DNA of 64,000 nucleotides, taken from Serilophus lunatus (Eukaryota > Chordata > Aves > Passeriformes > Eurylaimidae). The DNA lies in the NCBI GenBank assembly GCA_013399895.1, contig VXBA01004196.1, positions 50,171 to 114,170 on the forward strand, given 5' to 3'. The position numbers were made by a program, and so were the translations under genes. This document shows positions 10,626-23,663 of this stretch, one piece after another (the first letter of the stretch is position 1; each line of letters begins with the position of its first letter). The notes beneath the pieces are model-generated. The model saw only the letters and a program-made list of their open reading frames with translations. It was not told the origin of the DNA and did not search any database.

Positions 10626-11455
10626 TGTATTGGTTTCTCTGTGGCCAGGTTTTAGTAGCAGAGAGGGGGCTGAGGGGGAGGCTTCTTCAAGAAGGTGCTG
10701 GAAGTTTCCCCATGTCCAGCAGAGCCAATGCCAGCCGGCTCCAGGCTGGGCCCGCTGCTGACCAAGGCCGGGCCAATCCGCAGTTGAAGGAACGCCTCTG
10801 TGACAACATATTTAAGAAGGAAAGAAAAAAAAGTAGTTAGACGAAGATGGCTGCTGGAGAGGAGCGGAGTGAGAGCCTGTGGACAACAACACAGACACCA
10901 GATTCTTCTGGTAGGACTCATGGCCTGTGGGGCTCACGCTGGAGCAGCTGCACCTGAAGGACTCTTCCCTGTGGAATGTGACCCATGTGGCAGCAGTGTC
11001 TGAAGAGATGCTGCTGCCCATGGGATGGACTCTCATCAGAGCAGTTTATGAGAGGAACTGTGTCCTGTGAGAGAGACCCACGCTGGAGCAGTTTGTGAAG
11101 GGCTGTCTCCTGTGGGATGAGACCCCATGGAATGCGGTTGGAAGGACTCTTCTCCCCAAGCAACGGCTGAAAACAGCAGTTGACCATAACAACCCCCTCC
11201 TCAACCTCACCTTTTCCCTGGACCACTGTGTGAGAGAAGGTTGGATTTAAGAATTGGGGGGGGAGGGGGGGGAAGGTGTATCTTATTGTCTCTCACTCTT
11301 CAGCTCTGATCTTGTTATCAATAAACTTAACCACTATTCCCACATAGAGTCTTGTTTTGCCTGTGACGGTGATTAGCAAAGAATCTGTTATGATCCTTAA
11401 CTAACGAAACCTCTTGTTATATTCTCTCTCCTCCATTGCTGGACAAGGGGGAAAG
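10626..11455 (+). mobile_element. LTR, ERVL-like, same family as 19116-20050; 3' end missing
   Basis: The element starts TGTATTGGTTTCTCTGTGGCCAG and shares nearly all recognisable segments with the copy at 19116-20050. These include CCATGGGATGGACTCTCAT, CTTCTCCCCAAGCA, and AATAAAC (AATAAA at 11320-11325) followed by CTATTCCCACATAGAGTCTTG. A CATATTTAAGAAGG segment near 10806 may be the TATA region. Compared with the sister copy, about 60-70 bases of the 3' end (through GGTTAAACCAC) are absent, so no right target duplication is found; the left flank is GAACT. The middle is built of degenerate GCTGGAGCAG-type units. No retroviral genes are present. Confidence 0.85.
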
Positions 11456-14400
11456 ACACTTTAAGCTTTATTGCTTTAGAAAATTGAGTTAGCTAGTGGC
11501 TTTGTTTCAGCTATGCTTCTTGATGTTTCTAGCCTACTTTCAGAAAATGGTATCATTCTTTAGGTTCTACTAAATTTAAGAGTCACAGTAGGAGCTCAAC
11601 TTCAACATCACTCTTTTTTCACTATGCAAGTAAGAATTTTAACACACGTCACAGTTTGTACCACATACACAATCAACAGAAGCTACTTAGCAAGCAACTT
11701 AAAACAGAGAATTTATCAAAGGACCCTCTCTTTTGTTGTCATAATTCTAGATCTAAAAAAACAGAAGATAAATTCCTGAGCAAAGACATAATGAAACCTA
11801 CAACATAGTATTTATGATGCATTTATGTGATAGTGCAGCTACATAATAGCATCTGTATTGTTTACATTAATTTTTCACAGTTTACAAGAAAGAGAAAAGA
11901 AATAAAATCTTCCAAACAAATACCATCACTTGATTTTGTATACAGGAAACCACATTATTTATGTAATATTTTTGCTGCTTGTGCTTAATAGTTGACTGTG
12001 TCATGTGATATCAAAACTTGTCTGTCCAGTTAACAGTGAGAGGGAAATTCATTACCTGATATTTTATCTATTACTGCATAAGAAGACATGAAACTTAATG
12101 CAAATTTAATACTATTAATGAAAGTTATCAAGTAAAGAGGAAGGAGAAGTTAAGTATGTAAAATCTGTTCTATTTGGCTGACATAGTTCCCAATTTTTGA
12201 CTTAACTGTTTCATTACTATTATTAGCAGATAAGGAGGGATATTAAGACTTATAATTTTTAAAATTTTGAAACTGTACTTTCTTCTCCAATTGCCCAGCA
12301 GTCCAAATTGGTTGTCTGCCAATTAATTTAAATTTAATATACAACGTCAGACATATAAAGGAAAATGTCACAGATTCTGACTCTATTATCATCTAGAGAC
12401 AATAAAGACTGTAGATTAATTGACAGATTTAGCTTGGCTTAAATCTACTTCTTTGTTTAACTGTTTGCAAAAAAAAGGCCTAAACTTTAAGAGGATGATA
12501 AAATACTTGGTTTGTAGAAATCTTAAAATAAATAAATATAGTTGCTTAGGTTAAAAAAGTCTTTATCTTTAGAAAATTATTTTTATGTATCTCTTTTTTC
12601 CATGCAAAATGGAGAAACTAAATGTTTTTCACATGTAAAACTCAAAATGTTTTACTAAAAAAATTAATTCTCCCATCAGAAATTAATATTTCACTTTAAC
12701 CATACCTGGATGCAAAACAATGTCAGCTGCTTCTGTGAAAATAGTTCAAAAGCAGCTGAAGGAAAAAATGCATTTAGGCACTACTATAATTGTTGAAAAA
12801 AGAACACACTCTCAAAAGATATATAAAGAGCCAGCAAAGGAGTGTCTACAAATCCCAGACACGCAGAAGGCACGCCTGAGTCTTGATTGAATGTGTTCAG
12901 AAGTCAGCTGTCTTTGGTTTGTTTCCCCTAATCCAGACTATTTGACTAACCAAATTAGAGTATAGTCACATGAAAAGAAAAAAAAAAAAAAAAGAAAAAA
13001 GAAAAAAAGATCAGAGCAATGAAGGAGTAAATAGACTCTTAAATAATGAATGTCTGGAGTAATTTACCCCATTAGATACTTGGGTATATTAGTAGTACTG
13101 TGAAAGACACCAGTTCTACATCTGTCTTTTGAATTCTCTTTGGTAAATGTTTTTTGTGCCTTGTAGGCAACATTTAACCAGTATTACTCACAGCAGGTTG
13201 AACTTTTATTTTCCATTTGTTCCATGTTCTACAGCTCATGCACTTGTTCAGTTTACTGGTGTTCTGGCTTCAGAAGCACAAGTTATCAAACCATCTGTGG
13301 GCAATTTCTTTCTGAAACCACTAGCCCCAGTACATCTATTTATTTTTCATAATGATCTGGAAAAAACCCCCTCAAAATATTATGGGCATAGGAAACAAAT
13401 TTTCTAAAACTTTTGTACAAATATTCCAAGTGGATCAATAATACAAACACTTGATCAAATAGCTATCAAATAGAAAGTAAACACAGACGTACTGATTTCA
13501 GTAGAAACAGAAGTAATAACATTTTCTTGATGTATATAATGTCTCTTGCCAAGACATAGCTAAATATTTTCATTCAGATTGATAGAATCTTACTACACAT
13601 TGGAGCCTCTTGCAATACTTCAGCTAAGAGTAGGGGAGTTTTTCCCTTCCTAATAGAAAGTGTAAAAAAAATATATAAATGTTTACAAATAGGTTTATTT
13701 CCTAGTTAGGGGTCACAAGGTGATATTTCAAATATCCTTGACTGTTTCATCTTTATTTTAAACTTTCTATTAATGTTGAAGTTCTAGTTTCCTTTTGTTT
13801 GGTTGTTTTTTTGTGGATAAAAAGATATGTGTTGTGAATAACAAATATGCCACACAGAGATTTCTTCAGTAAAAGATAAAGTCTGTAATCATCGTTCACT
13901 TTGCCGCTTGTACAAGGTTTCTAAATCAAGAGTTTTTATTTAATCCTGGCATCATGTTGTATTTTATTCCAGCAGACTTCCACATATAATGATTGTCAAT
14001 GTCATGTTGACCTTCCCTGTCTTCTACTTTCCTTTAGCTCTACCATGGGAGAAAGAAATCCTTTATTATTAATAGACTATTTTGAAATCCTCTGCATATC
14101 TATCTTGGAATCACACAAAGTCAATATCCAATGATATATGCTGCCCAAACTGTAATTTTCAATCACAAATTTTGCAGTGTCTGTAATAGTTATTGTAATA
14201 GTGAATGAATCATGTACCTTGATAATAATGAGGCTCACAATGCATGTAAAATAGATGGGCATTTCCCCCGAATTTTAATGACTGGTGTATTTTAATAACT
14301 ATCCTTCTGGCATGCTGTTTGCTTTGTGTTAGTAGATGATAGTTATTACTGCATTACTGGGCATACATAGAGTTTTCATTTAAAGGAGATTAAGATAATC

Positions 14401-14679
14401 ACAAACAGATCAATGGATTAAAAAAATTATGAACTGCATCAGGATTTTGTAATCTTAAAGGATTCATTATGATAGAAATGATACTTAATTTAACATCCAA
14501 AAAAAGAAGGACAACTTGCTCAAATCAAAGGACAGGATGGCTTCCTTCGACCAACTTTTTTTTTTTTTTTTTTGGTCAGAGTGGGAGATGTTGGATAATG
14601 CTTCATCCTTTCTGGTTTAAATTCTAAATGTGACAAAATTCAAAAATGAAATGAAATTTTTAAAAATGACCCACAGAAA

Positions 14680-14760
14680 CAAACAAATACAAAACAAAAA
14701 CCAACAAAACCCCAAACAAAACAACCAAAAAATCAAACCAAACTAATCCAAAAATCACTC
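14680..14760. repeat. A/C-rich low-complexity tract
   Basis: Irregular AAAC, AAAAC and CCAAA units with almost no G or T. A decayed microsatellite or the poly-A remnant of an old insertion; neither can be settled from the sequence. Confidence 0.6.
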
Positions 14761-16245
14761 ACAAAAGCCATTAAATGGACAGTACCAAAATCATTATTTA
14801 TGATATATCATATGAAGCCATATCACAAATACTTCAGTTTTATCTATGTGACTCTTAGTATATCCCATATTAGGAAAGAATGCAATAGAATATTTTTCCT
14901 TCAGTTGGAAGAAACTGCTGATTAACACTTACCCTGCTCTCAATGTTATGAAACTGACTTAATGTTAACCACAAGAAGATAAGTATAAGTAAATTGTAAA
15001 CTCATATTAGGGATTGCATAAGGAAAATACTATATGCATTTAGAACACAATAAAACAATTTCTATTTAGCTACAGATTATCATGGACTTTTAATTTCTGT
15101 CCATGTGTCTTAAAGAGCATTTTGGTTGTGGTTTGTGTGTTATTTTGTGAGATACATAAAAACCAGTATAAGAATGGCAAAGAATCTTTTAAGATTTCTT
15201 AATAGAAATTAAAAAATCAGTGGACAAAATATTTTAAAAGATAATTGTTTTCCTTATTTATTTTTTTTTTCATGAGCATCTGCCTATCAAAGAAACTGTA
15301 AGTTTTATCCTCCTTTTTTAACAAGGTAAAATGAAAGTTACTGCATCAAAAGATGAGCAGGAAGAGGGGAGAAGGAAGCATGTTTTGCTTTCTTAAAAAC
15401 CCATCTAGTAAAAGTAGTGCAAAAAATGTTTCTGCAACAGTAAAGTCTTTTATGTTTCTGGTGTGCTTTATCAGAGTTTGAGTTTCATATAATGTTCTTT
15501 CCTTGCCTCCTGGCTTCAAGAGTTTCACTTTTGGATTTTATAACCATGAAAATTAAGAAATTGGATAATGAACGCATACTTCATCAAAGAAAACAAGTAC
15601 TTCCATGCATTCTAATAAAGATTTTTTCCTCAGACTTAAACTATGCTTAAATGTTTTGTAAAGCAAAGACTAACTAAATTCATTTTGTGATCAAAAAGGT
15701 ATGTTCCATATAAATATTTATAAAAAGATGAGTTATTTGCTACTGGCCTTTCTTGCTTATATTCTAGTTTTCTTCCACATGCTAATTATATTTTGTAACA
15801 AGTGCAGCTATGAGATGGTATATTAAATTTACAATAGTAGTTTTCATATTATATATCTTACAATAGTAGAATCAATAAAACTTTTGCAGGATCCAATTTT
15901 AGTTTATTCTGGCAGGTTTGAGATAATGAAGCTTCTTTTAGGCTAAGAGTAATAGTCTAAAATCTTAGTATTTATATTTAATGATTAGTAATTATGATTT
16001 AATAAGATTAGGGAAGGATACTGACAGCTTGCTGACCTTACTGACAGTAAGACAAGAGTATTACCAGGAAAGCTTCATATCTTATGGGATTTTGTTGCAA
16101 TTTTGCAGTTTTGTTATTTTTAATTGCAACATAGTTACTTATTTTTTCACTTAAATTAGTAGTTTATAAAATAGGTGAAGTTCAGGATCTCACATCCATC
16201 CAAAAACTGCTAAAAAAGTACATGCCTCAGTTTCAAAGCATCCCT

Positions 16246-16300
16246 GCTTCCTTCCTTCCTTCCTTTCTCTTTTCTCTCTCTCTCATTTTGTCTCCTTCCC
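16246..16300. repeat. Pyrimidine-rich (TTCC)/(CT) tract
   Basis: Four TTCC units followed by CTTT and CT-rich sequence, an imperfect microsatellite. Confidence 0.7.
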
Positions 16301-17974
16301 TTCATCTGAATGTCCTGATTCCCTGCATCCCTAACCAGCTGTGGCTGACATTTGCCAATGAGAAACTTGTTTCTTGAATATACCACATTTTTAGCACTGA
16401 AACTTCATTTGGATGCTCAGTGGGAATGAACTTGCAATTCCCATGGGACTTCCAAAGTTATGTTGTCAAATGGCCTTAAAATGAAGGAAATATTTTTATT
16501 TTCACTCACCCATTGAAATCACTGAGTTATCTAAATTCAAAAGTAAATCTGAGGTTCTTTGATTGAAAGAGAAAACTTAAGAAATAGTTTATTTGAAGAC
16601 ACAATTTTCAGAGGCGAGAAGAATAAATTTTCTTTAAAATAGCTCTCTCTTTTCAAGGTTAGATTTCAATGTATTTTTTATTCATTCCCTTCAGCTAACA
16701 GTATCTTCAATAACAGTTAATCCTAAAACAGGTAAAAGTTCCTTAGAACTAAAATGTAAACATTTTGCTAAGATTTGTTCTTAGACTCAAGGCAGGCTCT
16801 ACTTACAAGACATTATTCTAAGGCATTTCTATAGATTGTAAATTCATCTCCATTTCTAAAGCTTTCATTCATAATAATCTATTCAAATTCTTTTCCCCCT
16901 CCCCCTTTTTTAAAAAGAATAGAATCTTCTTTATATAGATTTAGCCAGTTTTGTGAAGAAGTCTTCAAAATATTTCTGCATACTAATAGTTTTATGTGTC
17001 TTATTGTAGAGCATAGGGTAATCCTATGTTAAAGCAATTCACTCAAATAGAAAGCTTCAGGATTTCTCTTTAAAAAAAGAAAACCACAACAAAAAAACCA
17101 CAATAAAAACTAAAATAGCCAGTACTTTACTTTAAACACCATGTACTTTCAAGAACAGTAGAATTGTGAGAATAGGAACCATAATGCTGAAAAGTTCATA
17201 AGCAACTGCATTTGGAGACAGACCTCCTCTCTTACTAATTTCTTTAGAGATAGCAATACGAAATCACCAATATTTAAACATTAAAAAAATTCCTTTATAT
17301 TTACTAATCTTCTACTCCTATGAAGATTATTTTATACAAATGCAATATTAGATATGTAAAAGTACATACCAGAGCAAAAAGCAGTTTTACTGAAGCTTAT
17401 ACTGATTTTACACTATCAGAAGGCTTTTCTTCATTCATTTTCAGTTAAATATATTCAGTTAAATAATTCCTCTGTTAAATTTAATTATTGTTTCCAGAGA
17501 TACCAAAATAATTAACAAAAGATAATTAAAGAAAAAAGAAAAAAACTCCCACATTTCCCAGTAAAAACAGATGATGAAATAATTTCCTTTTTATATTATG
17601 TAATTATTTTTTTTTTAGCATTTCAGCAAGTGGTTGGTTTGGTCTATATTCACCTTTTTAAAATTTTCTAGAAATATGCTAAACTAATGTAATACTGCTG
17701 GTTAAGAAGACACAAAGGTAAAAAATCCCACATCATTTTCACCTCATTATATGACAGTTTTCAGTGACTTAGTTTATTCTTTTCATCTTAATATATAATG
17801 GTTTAATCAAACTTCTTAAATTTGTCTGCACTTTTTTAAACAAGAAAAAAATCATGTAGATATAATATAAACACCTGCTTTTATATTACAGGTCTTTGTT
17901 TTTGCAAAAAAATGTTATTAGCCATGTGATTGCATCTGAAACGCTAGCAGATATCACATGCTCAATTGCCATAG

Positions 17975-18296
17975 TGTAACATCCAGGAATGTAAGCAGAC
18001 AATTGATGAAGACTTGAAAGAGGTTCTTGGACCTGATGGGATTGGAGTCTTGAGGTGTAATACACATCACACAGCAAGAAGTCTGCCCCAGGGAAGGCGG
18101 GAGGCATGAAGGGACCTTGATAAGAGGACTGTAAAGCCAGGGAAACTGGTATCTATTAACCCAGGACTGGAAGGCTGTGGAAAAATACCAGCCTCTGTCC
18201 ACAGAGTTTTGCATGCTATATAAACCCCATGTCCCTCCAATAAAGTGTTTCTTCTTGCATCCCCTGTACAAGGGTCCGTATCATCCGTCACTGTAA
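17975..18296 (+). mobile_element. Compact solo LTR
   Basis: A classic LTR signal order is visible: TATATAAA at 18217-18224, then AATAAA at 18239-18244, then about 50 bases of U5-like sequence ending near CACTGTAA. The start is placed at TGTAACATCCAGG because TGTAAC-like ends and a near-duplication flank it (CATAG at 17970-17974, CCTAG at 18297-18301, four of five bases equal). The ends are less certain than the signals. TATA and poly(A) signals lie only about 15 bases apart, as in the LTR at 6498-6845, although the two sequences otherwise differ. Three overlapping minus-strand frames across it are antisense by-products. Confidence 0.75.
18217..18224 (+). promoter_or_regulatory. TATA box of the compact LTR
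   Basis: TATATAAA directly upstream of AATAAA (18239-18244) inside the LTR at 17975-18296. Former retroviral promoter; present activity is unknown. Confidence 0.65.
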
Positions 18297-18301
18297 CCTA
18301 G

Positions 18302-19110
18302 CATACGGTAAAACAGTAACTGGAAGAAATTTCTAGGAAAGAATAGTGGCAGCATGGAAAATACATGTGACATATACAATTTGTTATAATCAATAATATA
18401 ATATACATACATAGATAAGATGCATTTTTAAATATCTGTATAAATAAATATATACCTATGGCTGAGAATTAATGCTTTTTCGCTGTCCTTCAGGATGAAA
18501 GGGAGAAAGAAAAAAGAACACTTAAATAAAACACAAGAAGAGATAAAACACAAAAAACCCATCATCATGGCTGTCAGCCAGGGAATAAAATAAGACATTT
18601 GTTAGAAAATGGATATCCAAGTAATTTTATCTGCTCCTAGTAGCAACTACCGAGGAAATCTCAGAAACATATCTTAAATGAGCAATAATGATATTATTTC
18701 TTCATTCTACCTGTTTTCCAGTCATTCCTATGATGATGAGAGGAATGTTCCTTGACAATCAACTTCCTTCTTTCATTCATGAGAAGAAAGGGAAGATGAC
18801 AGGAAGAAAATGGACCACAACTTTGAAATTCTTGAAGACAAGTTACTAGGTATTTCTTTTCTGTGCTGTAATTAAAACTATGATATCTGAAAAAGACTGC
18901 TTTTTTATTCAGTATTACCATTTTTTTTGAGTCTGCGATTGCAACAATGAATGCTTTCCCTAGATGGCACATTTTTATTAAATGTCACGTGTTTTCTAAT
19001 ACCTTTAGTGTCTACATTTATTGTACTGGAAAACAACTATTAGTATCATAGATTATGCTTATTTAACCACTTTTATAAGCATAATCCACAAACGTGTATC
19101 ATGGCTTTAT
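18302..19110. other. AT-rich DNA, nothing recognised
   Basis: Sequence between two LTRs with no gene or repeat that I can name. Confidence 0.5.
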
Positions 19111-19151
19111 AGTCCTGTATTGTTTTTTCTGTGGCCAGGTTTTGGTAGCAG

Positions 19152-19153
<2 letters not shown>

Positions 19154-19182
<29 letters not shown>

Positions 19183-19183
19183 G
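19154..19183 (+). repeat. Poly-G run at gap edge
   Basis: Thirty consecutive G residues directly abut the N gap. The sister LTR at 10626 has only a GA-interrupted G-rich patch here (AGAGAGGGGGCTGAGGGGG), so the run is either a real expansion or an assembly or polishing artefact. Confidence 0.8.
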
Positions 19184-19522
19184 NNNNNNNNNNNNNNNNN
19201 NNNNNNNNNNNNNNNNNNNNNNNNNNNNNNNNNNNNNNNNNNNNNNNNNNNNNNNNNNNNNNNNNNNNNNNNNNNNNNNNNNNNNNNNNNNNNNNNNNNN
19301 NNNNNNNNNNNNNNNNNNNNNNNNNNNNNNNNNNNNNNNNNNNNNNNNNNNNNNNNNNNNNNNNNNNNNNNNNNNNNNNNNNNNNNNNNNNNNNNNNNNN
19401 NNNNNNNNNNNNNNNNNNNNNNNNNNNNNNNNNNNNNNNNNNNNNNNNNNNNNNNNNNNNNNNNNNNNNNNNNNNNNNNNNNNNNNNNNNNNNNNNNNNN
19501 NNNNNNNNNNNNNNNNNNNNNN
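19184..19522. other. Assembly gap (339 N)
   Basis: Unresolved bases inside the LTR at 19116-20050. The sister copy has about 280 bases for the matching interval, so the gap is roughly the right size for one LTR middle. Confidence 0.99.
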
Positions 19523-20980
19523 GCTGGAGCAGCCTGTGCCTGAGGGACTGCACCCTGTGGAATGTGAGCCATGCGGCAGCTGTGGGTGAAGGGCTGCTGC
19601 CCATGGGATGGACTCTCATTGGAGCAGTTTGTGAGAGGAACTGTATCCTGTGAGGGATGGACCCCATGGAATGTGGCTGGAAGGACTCTTCTCCCCAAGC
19701 AGCGGCTGAGAACAGCAGCTGACCACAGCAACACCTCCACCCCCACCTCGCCTTTTCCCTTGACCGCTGCGGGAGAATAGGTTGGATGTAAGAAGGAGGG
19801 GGGTGGGGGGTAAAAGGTGTCTTTTAATCTCTCTCTCTTAGCTCTGATCTTGTTAGTAATAAACCTGACTACTATTCCCGCATGGAGTCTTGTTTTGCCT
19901 GTGACGGTGATTAAGAAAGAATTTGCTGTAGTCCTTATCATAAATAATGAAAGCTCTTGTTATGTTCTCCCTCCTCTATAGCTGGGCAAGGAGGAGTGAG
20001 AGGGTGGCTGTAGTGGGCTCCTGGCACTCAGCCCGGGTTAAACCACTAGAAGTCCTCTTTAGAAAAGGATGTTTTTTGAAGCAGATATGAAAATGTGATC
20101 AGAGAGTATTTGTTGATATTTATATAAATGTTTTCTCTCTCTTTTAAAGGATGTCATGAAAAGACTTTTTGAAAATGATATAATATTTCTTGAAGAAGGA
20201 AGACCACTTAAAGTCTGCCTCAAAACACTCATCAAATTTTAACTTTATTTGAAAATACTAATAATGTGTATTTGGCAAATATTTATGACAGACCATCATT
20301 AAGGCTATGTACCAGTTAAACACATTTTCTAAGTCATGGTTTTTACTTTGTCGAAGGAAAATCAGCTCTGCTAATTTTCATGAGTCGACTATTGATATTG
20401 GAAAATAATATGGATAATGCAGAATTGGAAGCAAAATTTACTTTGTCTTTGCTAGGTTAGACTGATCCTATCCCTCAGTGTTCTGCCTACTATCATTCCT
20501 TATTTGAGAGTTCTAACAACTGGTCTCCTTCCAAATTTTAGCACAAATATTTATAAATTTATTAGTCACAGACACACTTTAATTTATGATTAGTAATTTA
20601 ATTACCAATAGTAAAGCAGAAACAGCCTTTTCCTGTCATCTCTCTCTTCATCGTATGTAATAATGTAATATATAATAATTTTTTGTTGCTAAGAAGCTCT
20701 CTATGAACAGCTGTGTGATTGGGCACAACAAAATTATGGAAATAACATATGTAAATGCTTTTCATGAGATTGCTCAGGGTGGTCTTAGCCCACTGTATTA
20801 ATTAGTCAAATTAGTATTAAGAAGAAAGTAAAAAAATTATGCTTGTCTTCCCAGAAACAGTTAAGGAACAAAAAAGTAACTCATTACAGGTTCTGAAAGA
20901 GGAGTTACTATTTAAATGAGAGATTAAGAAATAAAAGCTACTTTCTTTCTTTGTTTCTCCCTGTACTTCCTGTCCTTTCT

Positions 20981-21017
20981 TCAACCTATTATCTTTGTCT
21001 TCAACCTATTATCTTTG
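20981..21017. repeat. Short tandem duplication, 20-bp unit
   Basis: TCAACCTATTATCTTTG occurs twice in direct succession, spaced by TCT. A recent slippage-type duplication. Confidence 0.9.
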
Positions 21018-22894
21018 CTCCAAGTTAATTATTTGCCATCTGGAATCCAAAGGCTGCCTGCATCATTTTTCTCACCGGGTTATAGATAAGAAATGTAAAA
21101 AAGTAGGTTTCACCAACAACATAAAGGTTTGTACGCAGTGATTGAGAATAAGCCCTTGCTCAGTACGCTGGGAGAAAGACAAGGGTCTATGGGATGGTTT
21201 TCAGAAGGATTAGCTAGGCATAGGAAGTTCATTGAGCTCAGCAGCTTTTGACTTCTCACAGATGAAAATAAAACTATCTCTAATAGTAACTGTGAACACT
21301 TACTAAATAGTGAAACAGCACAACACACAAATCAAAAAAAAATCACATTTACTAGTGCTGAAAACTTCTCTTATTTTTAGTCAGACAAACACAAAGCCAA
21401 TAGGTAGGCTACTGAGAGAAACTCTGAGGTAAAGTAGCCTCTTTTCTCAACTGTTTACTCCAGGCATATATACTTCTATGGACATCATGAAAACTGCAGG
21501 CAAAACTGAGCTCCACATTTATGTTGATGTCCAAAAACCCTCATATATGTATATAGAAAAATATGTACTTACAGGCCTTAGTATGAATTCACCTTTTCCA
21601 TATGGTTGGTAAGGAACACTTTTTAATTTCATTTCAGCTTGTTAAGAACAATTTTAGGTTTTACTTCTGAAGTAGCCTGAATCCCAAAATGGTTTGATTG
21701 TTTTGTTTATTTTTTTTTCCTGGCAAACAAAAATCTGAGGAAAATGGATGAAATATTTCTTGTTAAATAAATCTTTGACCTATTTCCGTCTTGTACTCAC
21801 CCTCTTCACAAAGAAATCACTACTGATGGCAGGACAAACTGACAGGACAACACAGCTCTACAATCTGGATTTAGAAAAGCATGATTTTATTATACCTGTC
21901 AGTGCTGACAGAAACGTTACCCATATTTCTTAAGAGAAGCTTAAAAGGAATATTTTAAACATTTCCTTTAGAAAGCTCTGGACTGATGGTGAAAGAGAAT
22001 CAGAATATAGAAGTATTGGCACTTAAATTAGTCAATATGCCTTCTTAAAATAAGACAAGTGCAAATAGTGACAAAGAATGAATTATATAATTCTTTTCTC
22101 TATTGTCATAAATGATGGTAGGGTACAGATAAAATGTCTCTTTAATATCAGTCCTGACTGGATTAGTTTATCTAGATCTCAGTATGATGTGCTGAGTTTC
22201 TCTGTGTAAGCAAGTGAGTAACATGCAGAACATTATTACTTTCATTGACTATTGAGTTGAGCTGACTTTGAATGCCATATTCCATTTATTCCTCCCTAAG
22301 CAGCCCATCTGCAATATCAGCATTTTTCCAATCAACTGGCATGAAACTAAAGGCAGTGTAAGCCACAATGATTTGTTAAATATGTCCCATAAGCAGTTAT
22401 TACTGTGCCATCAGCGTGCATGCACTCTGCATTACTCGTGTAGCATGTTTATAAATTACATTGTCATCATGAACCTCTTTCATGCACTTTGTTTGTCCTT
22501 GCTGTCTTAAAACACACAGTCAAAATTGTTGCAAATATCCTGCAAGGTCATTCACTGCAAAACAGATGTTCATATGACTTATGGACATAAACAAGTGCTT
22601 GTGCTTTATTAGATTAAATATCAGGTAATAAATTAAGGGAAACATTATCTTGCAGGGGTTAATTAACCTAACTATATGATCTGTAATTTATATTACTGTT
22701 CAGGATTTTAATTTTTTTTTGGTTTGGTACTCTGTTCATTTAACACACACAGTGTGTCAGCAACAGTATTTTATATCTTCTATATAAACTTATCTGGAAT
22801 AAAAGGCAAATGTTACAGCAACAGGGCTTATTCATCAGGACATTAACACAAGCAATTTGCTGATGGTCTTTCATGTGTAATATTGGAAAATCAA

Positions 22895-22948
22895 ATTTCA
22901 CTGCCATTTCCTACCCTGGAATTTTCACTGCCATTTCCTGCCCTGGAA
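22895..22948. repeat. Tandem duplication, 27-bp unit
   Basis: Two adjacent copies centred on TTCACTGCCATTTCCT(A/G)CC, differing at very few positions. Confidence 0.9.
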
Positions 22949-23621
22949 GTTTTATGGAAAGTTTAATAAGCAGTAAAAACATGATAAAATTCAGAGCAGG
23001 CTTTAACCTTTAGGTTGTAATAATTAATCACCCTTCCTTAGTAAAGAAACTCCTCTCAATGAGCTATACTATTTGGAGAAGTAGTGATTTCCATTATTGT
23101 TTGTTACAGAATGTTTCTCAACAACACTGGAAGACAAAAAATCCCAACAATTTATGAAAAATCATTTGTATTATAAAATCAGGGATGTTATAAAGTTTCT
23201 CAAAACTAGACAGAGATATGAAGCTCCTCCCCATCTCTGTAATAAAATTGTTGTGTGGCATATTTTAAAATTAATAGTATGTTGGTGTTTATTTTGATTA
23301 TTATTTGAAAGAGGCCTTGATTTGAATTTCAGTTCCTGTTGGTATGTGCATTAGTCAAGTGGAAGAAGGACAAGTCGCTGTTGATGTTTTCTCAGTCACT
23401 CACATTTAAAGAAAAGAACGCACATTTGATGTGAAGCTCCCTCAGGATCATTGGAAGCCTCCAATGTAAAACACCTAGTACAGTACTGCAACAACTACAT
23501 GTGTGCAGTTCTGCCATTTCTTTCCTGTTATAAGGTAGCATATGCCACGTACTGCTGGTTAGTCTGCTTCCTCATATCAAACTGAGAAATTGAACAATGG
23601 AAGCAACTAAACTGGAACAAA

Positions 23622-23663
23622 TGCACACACCGTATGTGTGCACACACAATTGCACACACACAA
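23622..23663. repeat. CA-rich microsatellite with hairpin
   Basis: Two ACACAC runs. The first contains TGCACACACCGTATGTGTGCA, an 8-base perfect stem around a 5-base loop. Confidence 0.75.

Larger units (their letters stand above)
11456..17974. other. 6.5 kb AT-rich DNA without genes
   Basis: No gene or mobile element recognised. Simple sequence includes an A-rich run at about 12978-13010, a poly-T tract at about 14557-14573, an A/C-rich AAACA-like stretch at 14680-14760 and pyrimidine-rich TTCC/CT sequence at 16246-16300. Frames of 60-86 codons are scattered and low in complexity. A sequence reading GATATATAAAGAGCC near 12818 looks like a TATA box, but nothing around it supports a promoter. 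Confidence 0.55.
19116..20050 (+). mobile_element. Solo LTR, ERVL-like, 5-bp target duplication, contains N gap
   Basis: The element starts TGTATTG and ends GGGTTAAACCACTAGA, flanked on both sides by AGTCC (19111-19115 and 20051-20055). The 5-bp duplication suits an ERVL-like integrase. AATAAA lies at 19858-19863, followed by CTATTCCCGCATGGAGTCTTG. It is the same family as 10626-11455 and preserves the 3' end that copy lacks. The interior is interrupted by a 30-base G run and a 339-base N gap, so the true length is unknown. The terminal CTAGA probably decayed from a CA-ending form. Long frames through the Ns are meaningless. Confidence 0.88.

Noticed and set aside
12818..12900. TATA-like GATATATAAAGAGCC as a host promoter
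   Set aside because: Single motif in AT-rich DNA with no downstream gene, CpG-rich context or LTR structure.
19021..19941. Frames of 145-280 codons with long unknown stretches
   Set aside because: They exist only because the N gap contains no stop codons; poly-G gives the Gly/Pro runs.
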